NCBI GenBank assembly: GCA_032629725.1
Contig: JAFEVB010000002.1
Span: 1,612,001 to 1,676,000, forward strand
Reading direction: 5' to 3'
DNA from: Gremmenia infestans
Lineage: Eukaryota > Ascomycota > Leotiomycetes > Helotiales > Hamatocanthoscyphaceae
DNA: 64,000 bases
A program made the position numbers and the translations under genes. The first letter of the stretch is position 1. Each line of letters begins with the position of its first letter. This document shows, in pieces, positions 33,460 to 45,663 of this stretch. The notes beneath the pieces are model-generated. The model made no database searches. It was not told where the DNA came from and worked only from the letters and a program-made list of their open reading frames with translations.

Positions 33460-34508
33460 GGTTAGAACTATTTTCAGGTTGCTGAAATGTCTCCTGTTTC
33501 TCTTCAACTTCATAATTGTTGCAGCTCACAGTTAGTGTGCAGGTTTAAATTCAACGGCGTTTCAGTTCGTTTTGCTTTGCTTCTTCTTAAAGTTTGTGAT
33601 TTGTTGTTTGCTCTTTCTCCATTTCTTTCGCAAGTGTATATTTGCGTTGGACGGCCGCAACTTGCCTTCCTAGACTGCTCAAGTACAGTACGATCTCTGC
33701 TTCCGAACAAGGAGTAGCCACAGAGCCAGTTTGTTGGTTCCACGGTCTGTGATATCTCCCCTAACACCTGCATTCAGATCTAACGTCTACCAAGGTCCAA
33801 ATGTCATTTATGGCAATAGCCTTTGACAAGTGTTTTAAGTGGCATCGTCACATGCTTTCTATTACTATTCAGGGGGCTAAGATACGAGATGCAGAAGGAT
33901 TATATCAGGCTTCGCGTTTTGTCACAGCCTCGTTGCACTGCTTCTAGGATATGCATGTGTACAAATCCTTTTTGGGGTCGGACGCCACGAGCGATCGTCC
34001 ATACGCAATGTAACCAAATTTAAGGATCCAAAGACAAGCTCCTTGTTTGCTTTTCTGCTTTATTGGAAACAAGAGTTGATTAAGGCTGCTTCAGCGATCT
34101 TGAAGAAGTAACCGAAGACCGCCGCGGTGATCATCACTGAATGCGGTGCTCAGAGCACAAAGACGCTCCAGCTGTAGGTGTGCATGTGCAGAAGTATACC
34201 CGTTGCCATGCAGAATGGTGTCACTGTGTCCTTTGCGTTCCGAAACTTTGTATATCAGTTAACATTTTGTTGGTGAGGATTACTTTGGGGGCCAATTGAC
34301 GAACTTGCTAAGCGCCCCCCCTTTAATAGAGGCCTACATGACATGGAGCCTCAGTATTCGAGTGTCTATATCCAAGGTGCACATCCTTTCCTTCCGGTGC
34401 CTTGTTTCTACGATTTCTCATTTCAAAACCTTTCTTTTTCAATGTATTCAGTTGTCTTGTTTGAGGAGAAATGCACAATTGTTTGGCAGGTTCATATCCA
34501 CATTTCTC
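33460..34508. other. Intergenic, no gene seen
   Basis: RET3 promoter side plus an AT-rich spacer. Only small unsupported ORFs. Confidence 0.45.
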
Positions 34509-36814
34509 ATGCCCGACTATCCCGGCATGTCTCAAAATCCATCACTGGATATCAACCACTCCCGGTCCGACCATGAAGCAAGAGAGAGTACGTTCACAGT
34601 TTCCACCGACCGAAGAGGCCAAGTGAGCGAGGCCCAGACTATTGCGGATAGTTTCAGTCCACCGATTGAACTGGGTCAGTTGATCAATTCAGACGAAGTA
34701 TTCCAGAAACGATTACCCTTAACACCAAAGTACGTAAAATGGGGTGTGCAGTGGCATAAAGAACCAACGTTTAAGCTCCTATTTGCACTCGAAGGACTCT
34801 TGGGAATTGGCCATCACTACTATTACAACTCATTGAGCGGGACTGAGGCAGGTTCAAATCAGCGACAACAGTGGGCCCACAATTTCGGCAACATTTTTGC
34901 AGTGCTTGTCGTCACTGCTCTGCATCGAGCAGTTGGATATGCCTACAGCCATTTATTTTGGTGTACAGTTCGAGGCAGATCGTTCAGGCTTGGTTCTTTA
35001 AACAAATTGTTCTCTTTGACGACCGATCCCATGGGATTCTTCAATCTAGAAATCTTCAGACATGCCTCTTTCGCAGTTGCTTTGGCCATTCTGTGCTGGT
35101 GAGATTCCCTCCAACCCCGCCCCCCGCTACCCTTCCTCTTCTGAGTTGACACCATATACAGGTCTATTGGTTTAGCTGGTATACTTCCTCCTGGAACTCT
35201 GATTGTTGTCTCCGGAACCGTTAATCAAGTGACGAAAGCTTCTTTTCCAGTATTGAACTGGAATTCGTCGTCATGGGTGGGCCCTCTTAATTCGACCATG
35301 CTACAGACCAGGGGATGGACATTAACCCGTCCTACCGAATTGGTTTTAGATATAGCTGCTCAGAGCGCAGTAACCATGGATATCCTTCGGTTCTCCCACC
35401 AGCTCCTAATTCGTCATACACACTTCAGGTCCAAGGACCTTATCTTAAGTGTGACAAAGCAAATTGTAGTAGACAACCTATTTTCGACTATTATATCCAC
35501 CGTTTGGCAACCGATAAGGACAATACCATTTTCACGCCTTCTGATGATACGTCCATTAATCAATTGAGACCTATCTCGATGTTATATTTATCTGCGTTCG
35601 ATCAAATCCTAGGCATTGATGGATGGACAAACGAGTATGCAAATTCAGAGTCTACTTGGGATCAAAGCACCGACCAGTACAACAATTGGTCAGTTGACTT
35701 ACCCTCAGCCTTCACTGATTCTTTAGGCTACGATGCCCCTGACAGAGTCGAAGAAGTCAATGCAGGCGATGAATCCATGTCCAGGATGGTACCACGACAG
35801 CTTTGGGTTCGAACTCCTGACAGCAGTATCATTTGTACTCTCGGAAATGCAACTAGAGAAGTCAACTTCCAGTTTGTAGATGCGGTACAAACAATTTCGT
35901 ATGGCGAGGTCCAAAGCTTTACTCCTCTTTTCGTACCTCGACTTGGACATAGCGATGGCCTCCGGGGCTTTGACCTTTACCCTTACGTCGCAATTTATTT
36001 GGGTTTGACAACTTTACTGAGTGGGAACATAACAACTCTCCTATAGAAGTACGAGATTGATAGTAGCTACCCTGTTCAACATACTTATCAAACAGCACTG
36101 GCAGACTCTTCTAGTAGGATCTTGTTGACGGGGCTCGATGCTTGTCAGGACTTCAATGCAAACACATGGAGTACACATCCCATAATGAATCTCCTTAAAG
36201 TTAACCATAGCATTGAGCACCATAGCATTGAGCGATACGAAGGCAATATAATGAACAACCTCTTTCCGAAGCAGCCTTCATTATGTCGCAACCACACCCT
36301 TGAACGGGCAATCGAGGATCTGGCCGCTAACATCACAATCAGTATGATGACTTCATCAGCCTTGACGTGAGCAATTCATCAAATTTCCTAGAGAATAGCA
36401 ACCCCTCCTTCCACATCGCTAATACCTTTCCATAGCTCAATAAGCAAAAGTAGTACGACAATTTACCACTTCCCCACCCGAAATTTTTACCACTACAACT
36501 CACTTTACCTACTCCTCTCCTACGGTCTTGCATTTCTCTTCACAGCCCTTAGCGTCGGCCTCGGACTATACACATTTCACACTAATGGTGTGATCCACGG
36601 ATCCACTTTCTCATCCATAATGACAACGACACGAAATAGCGACTTAGACGAGATTTCGAAAGGAAGCTCATTAGGGAAGTTGATGCTGGATACGGAGTTG
36701 AAGATGTTGAGGCTGAGGTTCGGGGCGATCGATACAGACGGGAGATTTGAGCGGGCGGGGTTTGGAGTTGGGGATAAGGTTGGGACGTTGAAGAAAGGGG
36801 GAAGGTACGTATGA
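34509..36814 (+). pseudogene. Fungal multi-pass membrane protein gene with frameshift and stop
   Basis: Resembles the ascomycete membrane proteins often mislabelled 'formylmethionine deformylase-like'. Exon 34509-35098 encodes a helix (LLFALEGLLGIGHHYYY) and RQQWAHNFGNIFAV; intron 35099-35161 (GTGAGA..TACAG) leads to PPGTLIVVSG. Near 35380-35390 the coding sense jumps one frame (SAVTMDIL to the frame with PPAPNSSYTLQ and GPYLKC). TAG at 36044-36046 interrupts the second frame, which then continues KYEIDSSYPVQHTYQ. Intron 36367-36435 (GTGAGC..CATAG) joins to a last helix FLFTALSVGLGLYTF ending at 36814. One frameshift plus one nonsense codon in an otherwise family-like protein: recent pseudogene, or an assembly error at one site. 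Extracellular loop has several N-glycosylation sequons. Confidence 0.75.
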
Positions 36815-36913
36815 ACTTATTTGAAGGGCCTTCTAATACATTCGGTGTTGCATTCTTCCCTCGATCATCCCGTATCCGTGCTTACAATGTCCCAATCTAC
36901 TTTAATGACTCTG

Positions 36914-38506
36914 CTAAGATTTATTTAACCCATCTCTGCCGCCTCCCATACCCGTGTCTCCATCCATATAATTTGTATCGAGGAAATCAAAAAAGCCTAA
37001 GTCAACGTCTGTCGGCCATTCGAATGAAGGTAGTTCCGCTAGTCCATCTAACGGCGGAGTTTGCATGGGAGTAGCAACGGTCATCTGTGCGTTCAGATTA
37101 AGGCACCTTTGCAAACATTCCAATTCTCCTCTTCGTTTCTTCTGCCGATGTACCTTAATTTTCGATAGATGCAGAAGACTGCGTCTGCTCTCAGTAATAG
37201 GAGTGGTGACTTTGAAGTAGCCATCTTCCCTAGCCGCAAAATCCCATCCGTCAGCACCGTAGCTGAACTCGGGGAGCCTATATCACAAAGATCTGGCATC
37301 AACCGTATGAGACTAATAAAGTCACCCCCTCCATCGTCGGCGATGGTTGTTGGATATCGACAAGTGATGTTCTGAAGCGTTATCTTCGTCCGTCCATACT
37401 GCGCAGAGAAAAGTCGGTTCAGGCAGTCAGCCGTCCAAAACACCCTCCTGCGGCTCTTAATCTCCCCCTCACTCATAAGCACCCTCTTACCGGGCGTGAT
37501 CCTAACCTCGCTCATCTCCTGATGAAGTCCTATAGACTCCGCAATATGCATCGCCATGTTACTCGCTACCCACGAAACATGCGGCTTCGTCGTACAACGC
37601 AAATAAATAGCACGTAAAATCCAACCAACAACGAAATCAACCGAGAGTAAGACTTCGGAATGTGCGAAAGTGCTGTCTAGTATTAACCTTGCTAGTTCGA
37701 CGATTTCTGCTTCGTGTATGAATGCGGGCTGTGCAGAAAATAAAGACCCTAAGGCCAGCACCCCACATAACACTACTTCAAACCCAGCATCTGTGTCCTG
37801 GGTTTTCCAGCAACGAGCGGCCCGGTGGTTAAACTTGTCGTAACTTATGATATCAAATATCGGATTGACTGAAGTGAAAAACACGTTTGAGAGAGTTTTC
37901 ACATCCAGGGGTGTAATGTATTGCAATATGTTCTGTCGAATTACGGGATTATTATCGATCCTAGTACCTGTATTCCAGGCAAATGCATGTAACCTCGGAG
38001 GCTCATCCGCATTAAGTGCCAAGCTAAGGCTTCTTGGGAATGCGATTGCACTATCTACCCTCGTAAACCTGGTACTGCCTGTCCGCGAAGATTGACGCTC
38101 TTCGGAAAGAACGTACAACTGTTTCTGCGGCTCCGTGCTGGTTGTCTCATGGGTTTCTGATGTCGGAGATGGCTGGTTCCGTGCTTGTGAGGCAGTGTCT
38201 AGATCTATTAATATACTTCCTCCAGGTATGACTTGCTCGGATGAAGATGTGGGGATCTCTGTATTGGCGTAAACGCAGCTGTAGTCGTAGCCAATGCAGA
38301 TTTCACATGGGTGGCCACCATCGCACTTGACTTTTCTGTGTCGGCATGGCTCGCACGCTTTACGGATACGACGACGTAGCTTTTTACGTGGTGGAGATCT
38401 ATCGACGGTTTGGTCTTTTTCTTGCAGTGGCTGTTTGAAATTAGTCGTCTATGACGCGAAATTTGTAAGTGGGCTTTACTAATGCGTTTAACGGGGTCCG
38501 AGACAT
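36914..38506 (-). CDS. Zn2Cys6 transcription factor, C-terminus probably frameshifted
   Basis: Exon 1 is 38506-38480 (MSRTPLNAL), then a 49-nt intron (GTAAAG..branch GACTAATTT..ACAG), then exon 2 from 38430. The zinc cluster has C35, C38, C45, C51, C54, C61 in RKACEPCRHRKVKC. The middle homology region includes VGWILRAIYLRC and KSRRRVFWTADCLNRLFSAQ. The open frame stops at TGA 37093-37095 (454 aa, end KGALI). From ~37130 another frame gives a far better C-terminus (GELECLQRCLN ... LPSFEWPTDVDLGFFDFLD, stop at 36914), an acidic/aromatic activation-type tail. A one-base loss in GAAGAGGAGAATT would explain it. Either truncated-but-used or an early pseudogene. Confidence 0.75.
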
Positions 38507-38618
38507 GACGGATAGGACGAATTTTGCGAACTTCAGTGGGATATGTTATGTGTGGCAGTTTTAGGAGGTTGAGATGAATTGGATGTCAGTATAGAGTTAT
38601 TCGGAATTGCGACGGAAG

Positions 38619-38700
38619 TCGGATAGCACGGAGTTAAGCATGCTTGTTTAGTAGTAACCGAGTTCGGATAGCACGGGATGGGCGGAGCAAAGAGTCCCTC
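38619..38700 (+). repeat. Short direct repeat around a 5S-rRNA-like internal box
   Basis: CGGATAGCACGG occurs twice, 45 bp apart (starting ~38620 and ~38665). Between them AGTTAAGCATGC...TTAGTAGTAACC resembles the box A / intermediate element of fungal 5S rRNA genes (AGTTAAGC..., then TTAGTAGT). The flanks do not complete a 5S gene, so at most a fragment or a 5S-derived SINE relic. Confidence 0.35.
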
Positions 38701-38798
38701 CGGCTACCTAGTCAACTTTCCTTCCCTAAGTATGAAAATTATTTCACATGAAATAGGGATGCTTGTTAAGTATGAGTTTTTATCGGCTCCCATCTTCT

Positions 38799-38805
38799 TA
38801 TAAAC
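38799..38805 (+). promoter_or_regulatory. Putative TATA box (TATAAAC)
   Basis: About 230 bp upstream of the start at 39032, followed by a pyrimidine-rich leader. Confidence 0.4.
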
Positions 38806-39031
38806 CCCGCGCAAGACGGAACAAGTTTGAGGTACTCAAGCAACTCCGTTCCTATTCCAATCTCTTATATCTTCCATTATTATTATATCCTACAGGCAAC
38901 GCTTAACTATTTCATACAAACGTAGGTTCTAATATTGAAATATACAAGTAAGTTTTTACACAGAATTAATGTTCTTCTAACGCTAACCAGTTATTCATCA
39001 AGTTAGTAGCACTTGCTCGGAAATCCCCACC

Positions 39032-39448
39032 ATGTCCAGCGAAAATGTCAGCAACCACAGTCCAGCTCCGAAATCCATTCTCGTCATAGGTCTAAGCCAA
39101 CACCTGATCGGCTCGCCCATTGAGAAAGCCATCAAAGCAGACTGGGCAAAAGACAAGGCCTACGGAATCTCAAACTCATTCGATAATGTCGGTTTTAATC
39201 TCGACCCGACAGACGTCCCAGGCACGCCCAAGGCTCTCCAACACGAGCTTCAAGGAAGATCTTGGGACGGTATACTACTTGGCTGGTGCATAAGGGGACA
39301 TGTGGAGTTTACTTTGCTCTTTGAGGAGGCACATTCGATGTGCTGTGAAGCGATGAAGGCAGCATCGCAGACGAAGATTATGTTCTCTACTGGACCAGAT
39401 AATTTGGTGGAGACAGTTGTGAGGAACTTTCCTATGGAGATTGATTGA
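39032..39448 (+). CDS. Small conserved-looking protein, unknown function
   Basis: Single exon, 138 aa, start in a good context (accATGtcc). It begins with a short polar tail, then SILVIGLSQHLIG, a beta strand/turn resembling the first strand of a Rossmann-like fold, followed by WDGILLGWCIRGHVEFTLLFE and a helix with Cys-Cys. It has the look of a compact alpha/beta protein (NAD-binding-like) but lacks a clear glycine motif. I recognise no named family. Neighbours do not indicate a function. Confidence 0.6.
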   Translation: MSSENVSNHSPAPKSILVIGLSQHLIGSPIEKAIKADWAKDKAYGISNSFDNVGFNLDPTDVPGTPKALQHELQGRSWDGILLGWCIRGHVEFTLLFEEAHSMCCEAMKAASQTKIMFSTGPDNLVETVVRNFPMEID

Positions 39449-40004
39449 ACGATGGAGTCGCGTACTTAAAAGGCGGAGTCTATCTTTGGCGGTTTTTTTT
39501 GGCTCAATCTATGTTCCTTTAATCTTTCAATTTTAATAGATTGCCTTGATACAAGCTGACGCTATCTAAATGTAAGTGTATACAGGCCATGTATCTATAC
39601 CTAGGTGCTAAGCGCTGTTGTAGTTTAAGATTTTGCTTACTTATTAGCACTACAGAGCCTGAAAGATTAAACGAGCCCCTTTCCTTTTTATCAACCCTCG
39701 GTCACTTTTATACCCGTTACCAGCGCAAGCAGAGTGTTCCAACAATTACCCCAGCTCTGAGCTTTCTCTGGTTTATATATTTCAAAAAGTACCGCTGTTT
39801 CACTCAGTCAGCCTCAGCACCCCCTGGTCAATGCTCCATTCCAGGGTTGCTATTGGCCATTCCAGCAATAGTGGCTGTGCAGCGGGCATGAGGTAGTGCC
39901 AACACAGCAGAATAATGAGCACCCCCCATATTTTTACCTCCTGCGTCCAGCCTCATAATTTCATTCCCCTGAGTACTCACGATTAAACTTTATGACAAAA
40001 CGAA
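39449..40004. other. Intergenic, no gene seen
   Basis: Promoter region of the NLR gene; no repeats noticed. Confidence 0.45.
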
Positions 40005-43000
40005 ATGGATCCGCTTACGGCACTCAGTCTTGCAAGTAGCGTCGTGCAGCTTGTTGACTTCGGAGTTAAACTATGTGCTCTTATGAAAGAATGTTCCGAG
40101 GTTGCAGGCTGCCCAGCAGAAGTTCTGACGCTGTCGCAACGACTTGAAGCTACGCTCCAAACACTCAACGACCTCAGTGAAACAGGGCGCGTTCTTCTCC
40201 AAAATGAGGCAACAACCTTAACAGTATGTATTGAGAAGGCTAAAGGATTGTTGCTATATCTGGAGGGGTTCAAAGTGGGCCCTACTGCCGAGAAGGGTGA
40301 TGCAGGGAACATGGCCACAATATTTTTGGTCAGGAGGAAGCTTGACCTCCGAAAGGTTAGCATAGTCTTCCGAACTAAATGGCAGTCGGAGAGAATACAG
40401 CAGTTAAACTTGGCTTTGGATCAAATGTTAGGTTTGATCCAGTTTCAAAGCCAGCTCAGAGTAGAGCAAGTACACCCTGCAAGTTAACAGTCTCGGAGAG
40501 CATCCTCTGATAGTCGATAGAAACACAACTTCGAGGTTGGAATCCAAAACAGACACTATGCTTCAGCAGCTAGGACAGATGAAGCTCGTCCGGTCTAACT
40601 CAGACGAAAGCAGACGAGATACCCAGAAGCGTGAGTATCCCAAATCAGGCAATATTCAACGCCAAACTGCTAGCTAATTCATGTGGTTTATAGCTGAACT
40701 ACAAACATTATTCTTAGTCTCGGCTGGTCGAAACAACACTTTCATCGGTCGAGAGGCTATTTTGAAGGAACTAAGCTTAAGAATTTTACACCGAGAAGCA
40801 TACCGGGTTTGCGAGGTTGCTTTTTATGGCCTTGGAGGCATCGGGTAAGAGCTTTTTGTCGATATATTTATTGTCAGTTCGAAGTGTTTAATTTGTCGAC
40901 AGAAAATCTCAACTGGCCTTGGAATACGCCTACCAGAAAAAGGAGGGCTCCCCAAATACTTCTGTGTTTTGGGTCCACGCCGCAAATGTTGGCAGATTTG
41001 AGCAGGATTACAAAGCTATTGCAAAGGCTTTCAACTTATCTGGTTACGATGACCCACATACAGATATGCTTCAGCTGGTACACGACTGGCTCGAAGATCA
41101 GTATGAACAAAGTTGGCTGATGATTATTGACAATGTCGACGGAAACCAACTATTCGACACAACTACTCATGGAAGAACGTGCAGAGAGTACATACCCCAG
41201 AAAAACTCAAAAGGAACAATAATTTATACGTCGAGAAATCGGGAAATCTGCTGCCAACTCGTCGATGATCCAATTCACGTACCCTCGATGACCGCAACTG
41301 AAGGACGGACTCTTCTCGGGAACCGTTTGATAAGCACTAGTACCGACGCCGAGATTCAGGAGCTTCTAGAAGAGCTAGACTTTCTTCCACTCGCCCTCAT
41401 GCAAGCTTCCAAATATATGACCGCTAGGCGAAAGAAAGTGTCCCAATACCTCCAGCAATTTCGAGAGAGCAAGAAATCCAGGATCAGTCTTCTCACACAC
41501 AGATTCTCAGATACGAATCGACGAGAGCGTGGCCTAGAGTCTGTGGCAGCTACATGGATGATCTCATTCGATCATATCAGAGATGAATGCCCCAGGGCTG
41601 GCGAGTTGCTCTGCTTGATGAGCTGTCTTGACCGCCAAGGAATACCAAGATCACTCATTATCGACGATAATGAAAACACCGTTGAATTTGACCGCGCTGT
41701 TGGCCTCTTAGAAGACTACTCATTAATTTCTATGGACGAGGATAATACTCTTTACACCCTCCACCGACTTGTGCATGCAGTCACAAACGCTTGGGTCGTC
41801 GATCAAAACAACAAGGAGGAGGCGCGATGGGCAGTCCGCGCACTAGAAACCGCATCAAAAAGATTCCCAGAGTATCCAGAATTTGAAAATTTTCCCTTGT
41901 GTGCTTTATACCTGCCACATGTCGAGGTTGTCTTGGGACAATCTTTCGTCTTCCCAAATTCTACCGAAGACAAGGAATATCTGCTGGCAAAAGCACATTT
42001 GCTTAGATGCGTATCTTGTTTTTTAAGGCGACGGGGGCAAGGGAGACCTACTATGCAGTACATTAAAGAGTCTCTAGATATTTACGAAAGTCTATTGGCA
42101 TTTGATTCGATCGAAGCGTTAGACGCAAAGAATGAAATGGTAGATTGTTTGTTAGAAGAGAAAGAACTCGATAAGGCTGAGGTTTTATGCCGAAATATTT
42201 TGGAAGGCCTCGAGAGAAAACCTGGATCGGAGAATCTCACTACACTTAATCAAGTGCACATACTCGCTTTTATTCTTTATTCAAAGGGTGGACAAAACAT
42301 CGAAGCCGAAGTCTTGGCTCTGAGAGCATTGCAAGGTCAAGTGCCACAAGAATCAGGCAAATCCCACAGGCGGGTTCGCCGAAGTATGAGAGTCCTGGCA
42401 CTAATTCAACAGTCCTCGGGAAAGCTTGACGAAGCAGAGAAGACCTTCCGCGAACTACTTGACATAGAAGAAGTTAAGTTCGGAAAAATGCACCCAGATA
42501 CCATAAAGTCAACCTGCTATCTAGGACTTACCCTTTTAAAGCTTGGAAAGTACGTGGAGTCAGAGCAGCTCTTACGTCAGGCGCTCGAAAATTGCATGAA
42601 TCTGTTGGGTATTAAGAATTCTGATACCCTATGGTGCATGTACAATTGTGCCCAAATATTGCGTCGAATGGGACAACTGGACCGGGCTGAAAATCTTTGT
42701 CGGGACGCGTTGTCACATGCGACTAAAGACTTAGGCAAAACGCATTGGTTGACAAGCAACCTTACTGCAGAGCTGGGCGACGTTCTGCGGGATAAAGGAA
42801 GCTATTTGTCTGCGGAAGAGATTCTCCGAGATGCAATAGCTTGGAAGGAGGTGCAATGTAAAGCGACCGAGCATCATTTATTGGCGTCTCGTTGGGGGCT
42901 AGCTGAAGTTATTGATATGCAGGGCAGGCATGGGGAGGCCGAGGTTATGCTAAGAGATGTAAAAGAAAAGGTGATAAAGGAAGTTGGGCAGGAGCACGAT

Positions 43001-43153
43001 GTTACACATTACGTTAAGCGGTTGTTGCATATGGCGACGTTGAGAAGGGAGAGGAAGGACAAGGCTTCAACACCTGTATGGTCTCTCTTCTCGTCAAATG
43101 ATGATGACTCGTGCATCAATTATCTATGGCATACTAGTCTTTTGAGAGTCTAA
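40005..43153 (+). CDS. NOD-like receptor: fungal N-terminal domain, NB-ARC, TPR
   Basis: STAND-class ATPase of the fungal NLR type, expected to sense non-self or other ligands and trigger a cell-death or defence effector. Residues 1-~140 (MDPLTALSLASSVVQLVDFG) are the N-terminal helical domain common at the head of fungal STAND proteins (sesA/HeLo-like group). The P-loop GLGGIGKSQ (~233-241) is formed across an intron; Walker B is WLMIIDNVD (~309-317), with GTIIYTSRNREI and the LPLAL motif following, and LHRLVH in the MHD-like position. The last ~330 residues are TPRs of 42-residue type (LDEAEKTFRELLDIEE). Clear introns: 40631-40693 and 40845-40902. Exon 1 and the next exon need a frame change near 40427-40490: either a 64-nt intron (GTTAGG..AACAG; 987 aa total) or a one-base frameshift. 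Confidence 0.85.
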
Positions 43154-43518
43154 GATCATTATTAATGATAAGAAGTCGCCGATAAAAGTTCAAGACTGTC
43201 CTGTTCTTTATCAAAAACATCTCAAATTCTTTCATTGTTATGGAACTCGGATACTTGCAGAAGAAGCTCATCTTACTATTTGGACCTAGAATATTCGGTA
43301 AGATACTTGCATGAGCTATAACGTGTGAAGTCTGCAGGCTCCCTATCTGCATGCATTCCATCTCATCCGTTTGTCTTCCTTGTCCTTCCCAAAACCCCAC
43401 ACTCTTATATCATGCCTTTCCTTTCCCAATCGTCTCCTTCACACACCGCAAGACCTTAAGCCCACTGGGTATAAGATCAACTTGCTCTCCACCAGGAACA
43501 AAACTCCCAGTCAGATCC

Positions 43519-44000
43519 ATGGCGAAGAAGAAGAAGAAGAACAACTCTTCTGGAGGATCGGGACCAGCCCCCACACAGGGACTCAACCCAGCCGCCCCCG
43601 CCTTCACCGACCAGCCTAAGAACAAGCCTCGCCGCAATATCGCAAAAGAGTTCGACAACTATTTCGGCTCCCAAGATAAACTCGACGGCTGGCAGAAATT
43701 GTGCCACGACGTGGGAGTGGAGGACGATTTAAGCAGCATTAAGAAATGCAGACAGGTACGTGACAAACAGACTAAGGTGCGCTTGGAGAAAACGACTAAC
43801 AGCCGGCATAGGCTTTGGAAGGCATTTGGATCAACATTTACGATTTCCTTGACGCGGTGAAGAAGGGCGAGCAACCTCGGCGTTTCCCAAGCCAGAGCGC
43901 ACTTGCGCACTATACGATTAGAACCAAGAGGATTTATCCGAAAAAGAAAGCGAATAAGGAAGGACCTGTAGGGGCGCTGCTTGCGCATATATTTAATTAG
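43519..44000 (+). CDS. Small basic protein, unknown function
   Basis: Exons 43519-43755 and 43812-44000 with a 56-nt intron (GTACGT..GCATAG, branch ACTAAC); 141 aa. It starts MAKKKKKNNSSGG, a Lys-rich likely nuclear/nucleolar signal, followed by a disordered Pro-rich stretch. A compact helical domain follows, in which CHDVGVEDDLSSIKKC is joined across the intron to ALEGIWINIYDFLDA. The end is basic (KRIYPKKKANKE). The domain looks like a protein conserved across filamentous ascomycetes, but I cannot name it. Confidence 0.75.
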
Positions 44001-44241
44001 GGATGGCTTGGATGTTGTGGTTGAGGTGGCTTTGGATGGATATTAGTGGGTGTGCATTTGGAGCGGGAGGATTTGCATAACGGGTGTGAATAATGGGCGG
44101 ACGAAGGACCGAGGCATATATTTCATGTTACGAAAAGTAGTGCGACCAGAGCAGCTCTTCAAATTCTATGCTTCACCCCTGCTTTACTAGCTTTTATCCA
44201 GGATGTCTACCGAATGTGCGGAACGATTGGCTGTGCACCAA

Positions 44242-45533
44242 TCAGCATAGTCTCTCCATTCCCTTAAGATCACATACCTTAGGCAATTCCACGTGATCAA
44301 CGTGGGCACCAATATCTTCCCAAATACTCTCTTCCGGGCCCCTTCCAATCATAGAAAGTGGGAATCCTATATCAAATGGAGTAGCTGCCTCAATATAATC
44401 CATATCTTCTTTCTCCAGCACCAAATTCAGGGCCTGGATATTGCCCTTCAAATGCTCCAGACTCCTACACCCCACGATCGGAAACACATAAGGAACCTTG
44501 TGCATCACATAAGCCAGGGCCACACTCGTGATAAGCGTATTCTTCTTTTTGGCGATAGCTTCGAGAGCTTGGGAGACCTTAATAGAGTTTTCATCCACCT
44601 CGCCGATATTTCGACCTTGCTTTGCCTTTCGCTGCTCCTCGGTCTTAAATTTCCCGCCACCAAGTGGACCCCAGGGTGCGATGCCCATGTTCTCGGAGAT
44701 CGTCATTGGGATGATTTCTCGCTCGAAATCGCGATCGGCGGCACTCCAGCGCCCTTGATAGACAGAGAATTGGCGCAAGCCGTGATCACGCGCGTACTGG
44801 TTTGCCTTGGAAACGACCCAGGCAGGTATGTCGGATGCGCCGATGTATATAACTTTGCCGGAGGTAATGGCGTCGTTGAGTGAGTTCATCATCTCGGGAA
44901 TGGAACAGGTGAAGTCCCAATAGTGAACCCAGAGCTAGATACAGCTGTCAGCTACGTATTCGTGGGGAAAGTCGGGGAAAGCTGGGACGCACCAAGTCAA
45001 CGTAAGATGTCTGGAGATTCTTGAGACTGTTTTCAAGCGAGACCCGAAGACTTTTCGAGCCATTGCCGACAGTGTTGGCGATGATTTCTTCGTGCCCGTG
45101 TCCAATGCGAAAGGCAGATGAGTACTTTGTGGCGAGAACAATTTGGTCGCGAACACCACGCTTCTTCATCCATTCCCCGATCCATTGCTCTGACTGTCCT
45201 TCTTGGTACTGGTTGGCTCTAGGATGACATTAGCTTAGTGCTTGAAGGCCAAAGCAGTTAGGGTTGGTACGTGTCAACAAAGTTGCCGCCACTCTCATAA
45301 AAGAAATCAAGAATGCTCTCGGTGGTCTTCTGATCGCAGGCTCCAAGCCAAGCCGCCCTGCAGACTGTTAATGTCGGCAATTATATTAGTCGAAGTTTAA
45401 TATACCAGACATCTCCGAAATTCATTGCACCTAAGCATAGAGGGCTCACTCGAACGGATGCAGTCGGAGATAGCATTCGGTATCGACCAAGGGCCGTCTT
45501 GGGCTGGGGAGCAGGTTTGTTTATGACCTCCAT
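44242..45533 (-). CDS. Aldo/keto reductase (aryl-alcohol dehydrogenase / norsolorinate reductase-like)
   Basis: Four exons: 45533-45406, 45357-45271, 45218-44993, 44934-44242; introns of 48, 52, 58 nt with canonical ends; 377 aa. NADPH-dependent carbonyl reductase with the full AKR tetrad: Asp71 and Tyr76 (FVDTANQY), Lys103 (LATKYSS), His151 (LWVHYWD). The C-terminal part contains GASDIPAWVV and the NADP 2'-phosphate loop region (VGCRSLEHLKGN). Closest named types are fungal aryl-alcohol dehydrogenases and the AflF/NorB-like group of secondary metabolism. No biosynthetic core gene is adjacent, so a stand-alone detoxification role is equally likely. Confidence 0.93.
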
Positions 45534-45655
45534 GTTGGTAAGTGTATAAAAGGGGTTTCTAATAAAGTAATGTTGCAGTATTGATTAGAGTTGGACGCTT
45601 TCAAGAAGTGTTGCGAGACTAAAGAGCAGTTGGACTGAAATCGACGGCAGGAGGC

Positions 45656-45663
45656 GTTATATA
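45656..45663 (-). promoter_or_regulatory. Putative TATA box of the aldo/keto reductase gene
   Basis: Minus-strand TATATAAC about 125 bp upstream of the start codon at 45533. Confidence 0.45.

Larger units (their letters stand above)
38507..39031. other. Intergenic with a 5S-like fragment and a TATA box
   Basis: Promoter side of two divergent genes; contents listed separately. Confidence 0.5.

Noticed and set aside
44293..44883. 196-codon plus-strand ORF
   Set aside because: Antisense to the last exon of the aldo/keto reductase, which has full family support.
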